From Bacillota bacterium (GTDB lineage Bacteria > Bacillota > Limnochordia > Limnochordales > ZCTH02-B6): 10,600 bases of DNA. Numbering within the stretch: position 1 is the first letter of the stretch; the number at the start of each line of letters is the position of its first letter. The notes beneath the pieces are model-generated. The model searched no databases and was not told the DNA's origin. It was given only the letters and a program-made list of their open reading frames with translations. This document shows positions 1 through 6,386 of this stretch, in pieces. The translations under genes and the position numbers were made by a program. The stretch spans positions 1 through 10,600 of the forward strand of contig PKQR01000073.1 of assembly GCA_017578085.1 (NCBI GenBank), written 5' to 3'.

Positions 1-7
1 CAGCCGC

Positions 8-41
8 CGACGGCCCACGCGGTGCACCGCGTGGGCCGTCG
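8..41. terminator. Perfect 34-bp palindrome, candidate terminator of an upstream gene
   Basis: The two halves are exact reverse complements about the centre at 24/25 (central TGCA). As RNA this would fold into a long GC-rich hairpin of about 15 bp. No T-run follows on either strand, so it is not a canonical intrinsic terminator. Its place at the window edge, well ahead of ispH, fits the end of a transcript from outside the window. It could instead be a protein-binding palindrome. Confidence 0.4.
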
Positions 42-229
42 TCACCGCACACCTCTCACGCTCTCTATCGATACCCTTACGCTTTTTCGCAGTTCAGGGA
101 CTGCCCCGTAACTATTGACTCACATGCCCCGGCCGCGGGCGCCACCCACACCCAGCCGCTGCGGCCCTCCCCAAGGCAGGAATGCGCCCCGCATTTGGGT
201 AATGGTGCAAAGGCTGGGGAATCACCCGT
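42..229. other. Non-coding leader region of ispH
   Basis: I see no supportable gene here. A small inverted repeat (AATGCG, 3-nt loop, CGCATT) lies at 181-195, just ahead of the translation start region. A TTGACT hexamer at 115-120 resembles a -35 box but has no matching -10 box at the right distance. No T-box or known riboswitch signature was recognised. Confidence 0.4.
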
Positions 230-1135
230 ATGGGGGAATCGCCCGTGGAAGTCATTAAGATCAGCCCGCGCGGCTACTGCTACGGCGTAGTCGACGCGAT
301 CAACCTGGCCAAAAAGGCCGCGCTGGATCCATACGTTCCCAAGCCGGTGCACATCCTGGGCGCCATCGTGCACAACCGCCACGCGGTCGCGTCCTTGGAG
401 CAGTACGGCATCATTTCCCTCGACGGCCCCGACCGGGAGGCGCTGTTGGACCAGGTGACCGGCGGCACCGTCATCTTCACCGCTCACGGCGTGTCGCCCG
501 CGGTCAAGCGCAAGGCCAAGGAGAAGGGCCTCTACTGCATCGACGCCACCTGCCCCGACGTGACCCGCACCCACGCCCTAGTGCGGGAGCTGGCCGCCCG
601 GGGCTACACCATCCTGTACATCGGCAAGCGGGGGCATCCTGAGCCCGAGGGCGTCATCGGCGAGGCGCCCGACAGCGTGCACCTGGTTGAAACCGAGGCC
701 GACGTGGATGCGCTCCAGATCGATGCGGACAAAATCGCGGTGACCACCCAGACCACTTTGAGCAAGTGGGACACCGAGCGCGTCATCAACTACATCCTCA
801 AGCGTTTCCCGCACGCCGAGGTCTACAACGACCTGTGCCTCGCCACCCAGGAGCGCCAGGAAGCCGCCGTGAACCAGGGGCGCCACGCGGATCTCGTTCT
901 GGTCGTCGGCGACAAGCGCAGCAACAACTCCAACCGCCTCGTGCAGGTGGTGCAGGAAATTGCCGGCCGTCCCGCGCGCCTCATCGACAGCGTCGCGGAC
1001 ATCGATCCCGAATGGCTGCGCGGCGTGCGTCGCGTCGCGGTCACGGCCGGATCGTCGACGCCCAGCGAGATTACCCGCGATGTCATCCGCTACCTGGAAT
1101 CCCTGGACCTGGATGTCCTAGCGCCCAAGAAGTGA
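230..1135 (+). CDS. ispH: 4-hydroxy-3-methylbut-2-enyl diphosphate reductase (IspH/LytB)
   Basis: IspH is the [4Fe-4S] enzyme that reduces HMBPP to IPP and DMAPP, the last step of the MEP isoprenoid pathway in the cytosol. The 301-residue protein has the three cluster cysteines in family context: C17 in RGYCYGV, C108 in DATCPDV and C203 in NDLCLATQERQEA. Substrate-pocket residues are also present: H48 in VHNRHAV, H86, H136 and E138 in GHPEPEG, T175/T176 in TQTTLS, S231 and N233 in RSNNSNRL, and S276 in AGSSTP. Length is normal for the short bacterial form and nothing is missing. Two starts are plausible: ATG at 230, or in-frame GTG at 245. The GTG is preceded by GGGGGA, and the resulting N-terminus (MEVIKISPRGYC) resembles many family members. 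The gene stands alone on its strand and converges on the regulator gene at 1297-1932. Confidence 0.97.
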   Translation: MGESPVEVIKISPRGYCYGVVDAINLAKKAALDPYVPKPVHILGAIVHNRHAVASLEQYGIISLDGPDREALLDQVTGGTVIFTAHGVSPAVKRKAKEKGLYCIDATCPDVTRTHALVRELAARGYTILYIGKRGHPEPEGVIGEAPDSVHLVETEADVDALQIDADKIAVTTQTTLSKWDTERVINYILKRFPHAEVYNDLCLATQERQEAAVNQGRHADLVLVVGDKRSNNSNRLVQVVQEIAGRPARLIDSVADIDPEWLRGVRRVAVTAGSSTPSEITRDVIRYLESLDLDVLAPKK

Positions 1136-1189
1136 GGCACCCGGCAAGTGCAGTAGCCGGCTGGACGGCCCTGTCGGGTTTACGTGCAA

Positions 1190-1251
1190 GCGCCGGCGCC
1201 CGGGACCAGGCCTTGAGTACCCGTGGTACGTGCCCGTCCCAGCGCCGGCGC
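1190..1251. terminator. Large inverted repeat between convergent genes, candidate bidirectional terminator
   Basis: The arms at 1190-1206 and 1236-1251 pair over 10 bp (GCGCCGGCGC type). After a small internal bulge they pair over 5 more (GGGAC/GTCCC). A smaller hairpin (GTACC/GGTAC, 1218-1229) sits in the loop. It lies between ispH and the converging gene ending at 1297, where a shared terminator is expected. Neither strand has a U-tract, so intrinsic termination is not proven. Confidence 0.4.
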
Positions 1252-1296
1252 GCGTCGGGTCCCGCGCCTACCCCTAGCCCACCCAAAGGCCGCTTG

Positions 1297-1932
1297 TTAC
1301 GCGGTCCGGTCGGCGCTCGTCTCCCCGAACTCTTCCTCCAGCCGGTTGAGCAGCTCCTCCTTGCGGCCAAAGGCGTAGACAACTTGGGCGTAGCGCAAAC
1401 CCGCCTTGCGGGCCACCGCCTTGAGCGTCAAGCGCTCGCCCCGGCGCTGCAGCTCCCGAGCCGCCTGCAGCGCCCGCTCGGTCGTTTCCTCCTTGGACAG
1501 GCGTCCCGGTGCAGGCTCGGCGTAGCGGGACGGCAGCATGGCGGTTTCCGCGTTGTTGAGGCGCTGGAACGCCTCCAGAGTGAACTTGTCGATCCGGCGA
1601 ATCCCTGCGCTGATCTCGTGCAGCGTCAGGTCCTGCTGTTCAAGCTTGTGGCGAATCGCGCGCAGCTCCTCAGCCAAGACATCCAACCCCCGCCGCACCG
1701 CCTGCTCGATGGCCTCCCCCGGCACGGCCGCGGAGCGCCCCGCCATATCGCCCAGGGAATCCAACAGGTTGGCGAAGGCCCGGTACGCCCTAACCCCTAA
1801 GTCTGCATACAGCTGATCTTCTCCGCGCAAGTCTACCAGCACGGCCTCTCCCTCCCTCTGCCGCTCCAGCATACGCTCGGCGTTTTCCGCCTGCTCGATG
1901 GCTGCGTAGTACCGCTGCTTGGCGCGTTGCAC
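1297..1932 (-). CDS. Coiled-coil protein with C-terminal TetR-like helix-turn-helix, putative regulator
   Basis: I do not recognise a named family for the whole 211-residue protein. The N-terminal two thirds is charged and helix-rich, with coiled-coil-like stretches at about residues 10-30 and 84-125. Residues 150-200 read like a TetR N-terminal DNA-binding domain: a helix, then TLKAVARKAGLRYAQVVYAF (169-188), then GRKEELL, matching the family pattern 'IA..AGvs...lY.yF.sKeeLl'. In TetR proteins this domain is N-terminal, so its C-terminal position is odd. There is no signal peptide or membrane segment. The start is GTG at 1932: GGAGGG lies 8 nt upstream, while a nearby ATG at 1938-1940 is out of frame. 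The gene follows trkH on the same strand after 148 bp, so it probably has its own promoter. DNA binding is inferred and the ligand or target is unknown. Confidence 0.7.
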   Translation of the reverse strand: MQRAKQRYYAAIEQAENAERMLERQREGEAVLVDLRGEDQLYADLGVRAYRAFANLLDSLGDMAGRSAAVPGEAIEQAVRRGLDVLAEELRAIRHKLEQQDLTLHEISAGIRRIDKFTLEAFQRLNNAETAMLPSRYAEPAPGRLSKEETTERALQAARELQRRGERLTLKAVARKAGLRYAQVVYAFGRKEELLNRLEEEFGETSADRTA

Positions 1933-1973
1933 CCGGTCATCCCTCCACCCTGCAACGATTTCAATCCTAGTCT

Positions 1974-2021
1974 TCGCGGAACGCGATTCATTTTATGCTG
2001 AGAAACCGGAGGGGAACTCCG
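1974..2021 (-). promoter_or_regulatory. Possible operator/promoter region ahead of the HTH gene
   Basis: The gap 1933-2080 holds two short inverted repeats: TCGCG-gaa-CGCGA (1974-1986) and CGGAG, 5-nt gap, CTCCG (2007-2021). Between them the minus strand reads TAAAAT (1990-1995), a fair -10 hexamer, but no good -35 was found. Palindromes beside the start of a TetR-like gene are where an autoregulatory operator would sit. The assignment is tentative. No clear terminator for trkH was seen in the same gap. Confidence 0.25.
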
Positions 2022-2080
2022 AAGCGGCGCGGCAAGGCAGTGGCGTGGGGAGGCAAAGCGCGGCGAGGCTCGACGATACT

Positions 2081-3541
2081 CTAGACGCGCCGCCTTACCC
2101 GCCGCTCCCAAAAAGCCGGATGAAAGAGGACCAGCACGATGAGGACCTCCAGGCGCCCGATGATCATCAACAACGCGAGATACAGCTTAACCGCCGGGGA
2201 AAGCCCGGCGAAAGTGTGCCCGGGCCCTATGGCCCCGAACCCGGGCCCGATGTTGCCCAATGACGCGATGGCCGCCGACGCGGCGGTGACCAAGTCCAGC
2301 CCCAGGCCCGCGAGCACAACGACGCTGGCGAACCACAACGTCAGATAGAGGAAAACAAACCCCGCCACCGCCGCGAACACCTGCTCGGAAACCGGCCGAT
2401 CACCGATGCGCAACACCTGAACGGCCCGGGGGTGCAGCAGGCGGTTGAGCTCTTTGATCCCGTGCTTGACCAGCACCAGCAGCCGGATGACTTTCGGACC
2501 GCCGCTGGTGGACCCGGCGCTGCCGCCGACCCACATGAGCACAAACAGCACCGCCTGGCTCAACGGGGGCCAGCGGTCATACGAGGCGGTGGTGTACCCC
2601 GTCGTCGTCATCACGGAAACCGCCTGGAACACCGCCGGCCGCAAGCACGCCAGGACCCCCGCCCCGGTTTCCCGGTGCAGGTCAAGAGTCACAAGGAGCG
2701 AGGCCCCAAGAAGCAGCCCGGTGTACGTCCAGAACTCCCGGTCCGCCACCACCGCCCGCCAATCGCCCAAGCGGAACAGCCGGTACTGCAGCACGAAGTT
2801 GGTGCCGCCCAAAAACATGAACAGCACCAGCACCCACTCGGCCAGCGGATTCGCGAAGGCCGCGACGCTGGCATCGTAAGTGGAGTACCCCCCGGTGGCG
2901 ACGCTGGTGAGGCCATGGTTGACGGCGTCGAACCAATCGAGTCCTGCAAGAAGCAGCAGCGCCACCGCCGCCGCGGTCAAAGCGAGATAGATCCCCCACA
3001 ACAGCCGGCCGCTTTCCGCGACGCGGGGCAGGAGCTTCTCCGGCGCTGGGCCCGGCACTTCCGCCTTGAACAGCTGCACGCTCCCGATCCCAAGGCCCGG
3101 AAACACCGACACAAACAAGACGATGATCCCCATGCCCCCTAGCCACTGCAGGAGGCTGCGCCATAGGAGGATCGCCCGGGGCTGCGCAGCGATGTGGGTC
3201 ATGACCGTCGCGCCCGTCGTCGTAAATCCGGACACGGACTCAAACAACGCGTCCGTCCAGTGGGCAAACACGCCGGAGAACCAGAAAGGCAGCGCACCCG
3301 CGACGCCGGCTGCCGCCCAGCCCAAAGTCACCACCGCGATGGCCGTGCGGGCTTCCAGTTCTTCCGCGAGGGGAATCCTGGCCAAAGCGAAGCCGGCAGT
3401 TAAGACCAGCGCGGCGGACAGGCCGAAGGCCCGCACCGTCGGGTCGCCCGTGGCGAGGGCAAAGGCGAGGGGAATCAGCATGCACAGGCCGACCAGGAAG
3501 ACCAGCCGGCCCACCAGATGAGCCAAGAGGAGGGGCTGCAT
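2081..3541 (-). CDS. trkH: Trk-type potassium uptake membrane subunit TrkH
   Basis: TrkH is the channel-like subunit that moves K+ across the cytoplasmic membrane and is gated by the TrkA ring. The 486-residue protein is almost wholly hydrophobic and has the four pore loops of the SKT superfamily in order: FTTTGAT (106-112), VATGGYS (214-220), MTTTGYT (311-317) and LGNIGPG (428-434). Each supplies the conserved filter glycine. The family stretch GGSAGSTSGGPKVIRL is at 339-354. Length is usual for TrkH/KtrB-like subunits and no break is seen. The ATG at 3541 lies 12 bp after the trkA stop codon. Its Shine-Dalgarno is weak, so translation is probably coupled to trkA. Gene order ABC ATPase-trkA-trkH on one strand suggests one operon. 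Confidence 0.96.
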   Translation of the reverse strand: MQPLLLAHLVGRLVFLVGLCMLIPLAFALATGDPTVRAFGLSAALVLTAGFALARIPLAEELEARTAIAVVTLGWAAAGVAGALPFWFSGVFAHWTDALFESVSGFTTTGATVMTHIAAQPRAILLWRSLLQWLGGMGIIVLFVSVFPGLGIGSVQLFKAEVPGPAPEKLLPRVAESGRLLWGIYLALTAAAVALLLLAGLDWFDAVNHGLTSVATGGYSTYDASVAAFANPLAEWVLVLFMFLGGTNFVLQYRLFRLGDWRAVVADREFWTYTGLLLGASLLVTLDLHRETGAGVLACLRPAVFQAVSVMTTTGYTTASYDRWPPLSQAVLFVLMWVGGSAGSTSGGPKVIRLLVLVKHGIKELNRLLHPRAVQVLRIGDRPVSEQVFAAVAGFVFLYLTLWFASVVVLAGLGLDLVTAASAAIASLGNIGPGFGAIGPGHTFAGLSPAVKLYLALLMIIGRLEVLIVLVLFHPAFWERRVRRRV

Positions 3542-3553
3542 GGCGGCGTTCGC

Positions 3554-4900
3554 TCAAACGCGGAACAGGTCTTGGACCCGGTCCAGGGCCTCCACGGTGC
3601 CAAACAGCACCAGGTGGTCTTGCGCGCGAATCTGCGTCGCCCCCTTTGGGATGATCACCTCGTCGCCCCGCACAATGGCGCCGACGATGGCCCCTTTGAC
3701 GCGCGGCAGGTCCTCCAGCCGCTCCCCGTCCGCCCGGGAGCCTGCCTCCACCACCAGCTCCACCGCGGCGGCGCGGCCTTCCTCCATCAGCGACAGCTGC
3801 ACGACCTCATCCCGGCGAGCCAGTTTGAGCAGGGTGCTGGCCGTGATCAGGCGAGGCACCACCGCGGCGTCGGCACCGGCCCGCTCGGCCAGCGGCACGT
3901 AGTCTTCCCGGGACAGCACCGCGATGGCCTCTCGCACCCCGAGCTGCTTGGCGGCGATGGTGGCCAGGAGATTGGTGGCATCATCGCCGGAAGCGGCCAC
4001 GAAGGCGTCGGAGCGGTCCACCATCTCTTCCCGCAGCACTTCCGGCTTAGCGCCGTCGCCGCAGATGATGAGCACGCCGGGCAAGGCCGCCGCCAGCTGG
4101 CTGCAGCGGTCGGGATCCTTCTCGATGAGCTTGATCTCAACGCCGCGCCGCTGACCCCGGGTGAGGATCTGGGCCAGCGGAAACCCGACGCGCCCGCCGC
4201 CGACGATGGTGATCTCCCGCAGGGGCCTGGCCGGGGAACCGACCAGGGACCGGATCTCCGGGAAACTGCCCGTCCTGCCCGCAATGTAGATCTTGTCGCC
4301 CGGGTGGATGACGGTGTCGCCGTCCGGGATCAGGATTTCCTCATCCCGCACCACCGCCGCCACCACGCAGCGCTGCGGCCTGACCTCCCGCAAGGCGCCC
4401 CGGGTGATGGGTGCGTCCGGCTCCACCTTAAGCCGCACGAGGCTGACGCGGCCACCCGCAAAGTAGTCGATTTGGGTGGCCGTGGGGGTTTTCAAGAGGC
4501 GCGCGATCTCCAAAGCTGCCGTCCGCTCGGGGTTGACCACCACGTCGATGCCCAGCTGCCGTTGGGTAAAAGAAGGGTCCTCACCGGACAGGTAGTCCTC
4601 GTTGCGCACCCGGGCGGCGCAGACGGGGACTTTGCGGCGCTTGGCGGCCAGGCACGCGATGATGTTGACCTCGTCGGGCCCGGCCACCGCCATAAGCAGA
4701 TCGGTCTTATCCACCCCGGCCCGCTCCAGCACCTTTGGGCTCGCGCCGTTGCCGTGGATGGCCAACACGTCCAGCTTATTGGTGACCTCAGTGAGGGCTT
4801 CTTCCTCGTTGTCGATGACGACGATGTCGTGGCCTTCGGCCGCCAGGAGCCTCGCGATTTCGAAGCCCAGCTTGCCCGCCCCGACGACGATCGCGCGCAA
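3554..4900 (-). CDS. trkA: Trk potassium uptake regulatory subunit TrkA (tandem RCK domains)
   Basis: TrkA is the cytosolic nucleotide-binding ring that gates TrkH. The 448-residue protein is the duplicated form: RCK_N (1-135), RCK_C (about 137-220), a second RCK_N (228-355) and a second RCK_C (about 362-446). Both Rossmann halves keep the glycine motif, GAGKLG at 7-12 and GGGRVG at 234-239. The acidic residues at the end of beta-2 (D30 and E260) favour NAD(H)-type binding. RCK_C domains of Gram-positive potassium transporters often bind c-di-AMP. Whether this one does cannot be read from sequence alone. The start is TTG at 4900, preceded 8 nt upstream by GAGGAG, and places the family N-terminus MRAIVVGAGKLG exactly. 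It is 12 bp upstream of trkH and 58 bp downstream of the ABC ATPase stop. Confidence 0.96.
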   Translation of the reverse strand: MRAIVVGAGKLGFEIARLLAAEGHDIVVIDNEEEALTEVTNKLDVLAIHGNGASPKVLERAGVDKTDLLMAVAGPDEVNIIACLAAKRRKVPVCAARVRNEDYLSGEDPSFTQRQLGIDVVVNPERTAALEIARLLKTPTATQIDYFAGGRVSLVRLKVEPDAPITRGALREVRPQRCVVAAVVRDEEILIPDGDTVIHPGDKIYIAGRTGSFPEIRSLVGSPARPLREITIVGGGRVGFPLAQILTRGQRRGVEIKLIEKDPDRCSQLAAALPGVLIICGDGAKPEVLREEMVDRSDAFVAASGDDATNLLATIAAKQLGVREAIAVLSREDYVPLAERAGADAAVVPRLITASTLLKLARRDEVVQLSLMEEGRAAAVELVVEAGSRADGERLEDLPRVKGAIVGAIVRGDEVIIPKGATQIRAQDHLVLFGTVEALDRVQDLFRV

Positions 4901-4958
4901 GGGAACGTCTCCTCAGGCTGTAATCCCTTGGGTATTCGCAGTGGAACCAGCTTCTCCT

Positions 4959-6167
4959 TTAAGGAAGGGCCGCATGCGCGGCAGTGCGGGAGGAGGATTC
5001 GCCCGGGACACCGGAGCCGCCGGCGCTCTCGCCCGGGATCCCGGCGGCATGGGAGGCGGTTTCGCCCCTTGGATGGGCGCCATTGGTTGTATGGGCGCCG
5101 TTGGCGGCGCTGTCGGCAAGTACGGGGACATACGGAGCAGCGAGGCGGAAGCGCACTGTCTGCCCAGGCACGGGCGGGTTGACCGTCGACACCCGGATGG
5201 TAATCTCCCGCTCCGGATCGGGTTCGGTGCCCAGGCCGGCCACGGCCACCACCAGCTCCACCGCGTCCCCCTCAAAGAGGACGGTGCGGACAATGCCTGA
5301 GAAGGGCCCCTCGGGGTCCAGCTGGAACCACTCGGGCCGCACGCAGACGGCCACCTGGCCGGCGCCTTTCGGGCACGCCGGGTGGCACGGGAGAAGGCCG
5401 AGGACCGTCGCGACGCACAACCCATCCTGCTCCACCAGCTGCCCCGCCAGCACATTGGACGCGCCGACAAAGCGCGCGACAAACTCGGTGGCCGGCAGCG
5501 CGTACAACTCTTGCGGCGTGCCCACCTGCTCGAGCCGCCCGGCGCGCATGACCGCGATCCGGTCGCAAATGGCAAAGGCGTCCCGCTGGTCGTGGGTGAC
5601 GAAGATGGCCGTCACGCCTTCTTGCTTGAGGATGCTGCGGACTTCGTGGCGCATCTGGCAGCGCAGCGCGGCGTCCAGGTTGCTGAAAGGCTCGTCGAGG
5701 AGGAGAACCGCGGGGCGGGGCGCCAAGGCCCGGGCCAGGGCCAGGCGCTGCTGCTGGCCGCCGCTGAGCTCGTGGGGATAGCGATCGGCCAGGCCGGCGA
5801 GACCCACCAGCTCCAGCACTTCCTGCACCCGCCGGCGGGCGTCCCGCATTCCCCGCAGCCCGAAGGCCGCGTTGCCCGCCACGGTCAGGTGGGGAAACAG
5901 GGCGTAGTCCTGGAAGACCATGCCCACGTGGCGCCGCTCCGGCGGGACCCACGCCCCGCCGCCGGCCACCACGCGGCCGCCCACGACGATGCGGCCCTCA
6001 TCAGGCGCCTCAAAGCCCGCGATGAGCCGCAGGGCGGTCGTCTTGCCGCAGCCGCTGGGACCGAGGAGTCCCATGATCTCGCCTGGCTGCACCGTGAGGC
6101 TGACGCCGTCCACGGCGGCCACGGGACCAAAGGTCTTACGGACATCCAGCAGTTCGACTCCCGCCAT
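4959..6167 (-). CDS. ABC transporter ATP-binding protein, CysA/PotA/FbpC-like with C-terminal TOBE domain
   Basis: This is the ATP-hydrolysing subunit of an import-type ABC transporter. The 402-residue protein has Walker A GPSGCGKTT (36-44), Q-loop Q86 in VFQDYALFPHLTV, signature LSGGQ (134-138), Walker B VLLLDEP (154-160) with catalytic E159, and H-loop H192 in THD. The TOBE-like region (about 235-345) is typical of iron(III), polyamine, sulfate and thiamine importers, so the substrate cannot be named. Residues 350-402 form an extra Gly/Ser/Ala-rich tail with short repeats, unusual for the family. Start ATG 6167 has GGAGGG 7 nt upstream. No permease or binding-protein gene is in the window. 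It is the first gene after the 6259-6287 promoter and precedes trkA by 58 bp without an obvious terminator. Confidence 0.92.
   Translation of the reverse strand: MAGVELLDVRKTFGPVAAVDGVSLTVQPGEIMGLLGPSGCGKTTALRLIAGFEAPDEGRIVVGGRVVAGGGAWVPPERRHVGMVFQDYALFPHLTVAGNAAFGLRGMRDARRRVQEVLELVGLAGLADRYPHELSGGQQQRLALARALAPRPAVLLLDEPFSNLDAALRCQMRHEVRSILKQEGVTAIFVTHDQRDAFAICDRIAVMRAGRLEQVGTPQELYALPATEFVARFVGASNVLAGQLVEQDGLCVATVLGLLPCHPACPKGAGQVAVCVRPEWFQLDPEGPFSGIVRTVLFEGDAVELVVAVAGLGTEPDPEREITIRVSTVNPPVPGQTVRFRLAAPYVPVLADSAANGAHTTNGAHPRGETASHAAGIPGESAGGSGVPGESSSRTAAHAALP
4999..5108. repeat. Short direct repeats encoding the C-terminal tail of the ABC ATPase
   Basis: Two pairs of direct repeats lie in the 3' end of the ATPase gene. 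TCGCCCGGGA occurs at 4999-5008 and 5029-5038, 30 bp apart, and gives the protein repeats GIPGES/GVPGES. ATGGGCGCC occurs at 5073-5081 and 5091-5099, 18 bp apart, and gives the NGAH repeats. Spacings are multiples of three, so copy changes would keep the frame. This looks like slippage-generated expansion of a non-essential tail. Confidence 0.6.
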
Positions 6168-6234
6168 CGGGCAGCCCTCCGCCGCGAGTTAAGGCACCTG
6201 GGCAATGGCGAGCCGGATTTCCTGCCCGGCTGCC

Positions 6235-6248
6235 TTAGGCGCGCCTAA
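6235..6248. promoter_or_regulatory. 14-bp perfect palindrome at the ABC-trk promoter, candidate operator
   Basis: TTAGGCGCGCCTAA is a perfect palindrome. It lies just downstream of the -10 box at 6259-6264, around the predicted first transcribed bases of the ABC-trkA-trkH unit. A repressor bound here would block initiation or escape. The outer TTAGG/CCTAA half-sites recall DtxR/IdeR operators, but the spacing is shorter than in those sites, so that link is only a hint. Confidence 0.4.
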
Positions 6249-6258
6249 ATTCGCCTTG

Positions 6259-6287
6259 AAGGTATCACAACCCGGGACATCTGTCAA
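6259..6287 (-). promoter_or_regulatory. Sigma-70/SigA-type promoter reading into the ABC-trkA-trkH operon
   Basis: On the minus strand a perfect TTGACA -35 box (6282-6287) is followed by a 17-bp spacer and TACCTT (6259-6264). TG one base before the hexamer makes an extended -10. Predicted transcription starts near 6252, giving a leader of about 85 nt before the ATG at 6167. It lies in the divergent gap between the ATPase and amidase genes. The rest of this gap (6168-6386) holds no gene that I can support. Confidence 0.6.
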
Positions 6288-6386
6288 CGCGAGCCAGGCG
6301 AATCCGGGAAAACGAGGCCACGCATGGGCGGGCACCCGCCCCACATACAGATGCACCACCGGTGGCGTGCAGGAGGCTGCTTCCCC

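Noticed and set aside
115..143. TTGACT as a -35 box for ispH
   Set aside because: At 16-18 bp downstream there are only GC-rich hexamers unlike a -10 box.
1..229. T-box or tRNA in the ispH leader
   Set aside because: No T-box core sequence and no cloverleaf could be drawn.
766..1800. 344-residue open frame on the + strand
   Set aside because: It overlaps the end of ispH in another frame and is antisense to the HTH gene. It is Arg/Pro/Ser-rich with no recognisable motif.
3518..5182. 554-residue open frame on the + strand, antisense to trkA
   Set aside because: It is a shadow of GC-rich codon bias opposite a clear trkA and ATPase. It shows no domain and has biased H/D/R/G composition.
6168..6258. 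c-di-AMP (ydaO) riboswitch ahead of the trk operon
   Set aside because: The leader of about 85 nt is too short, and no ydaO motif was recognised.
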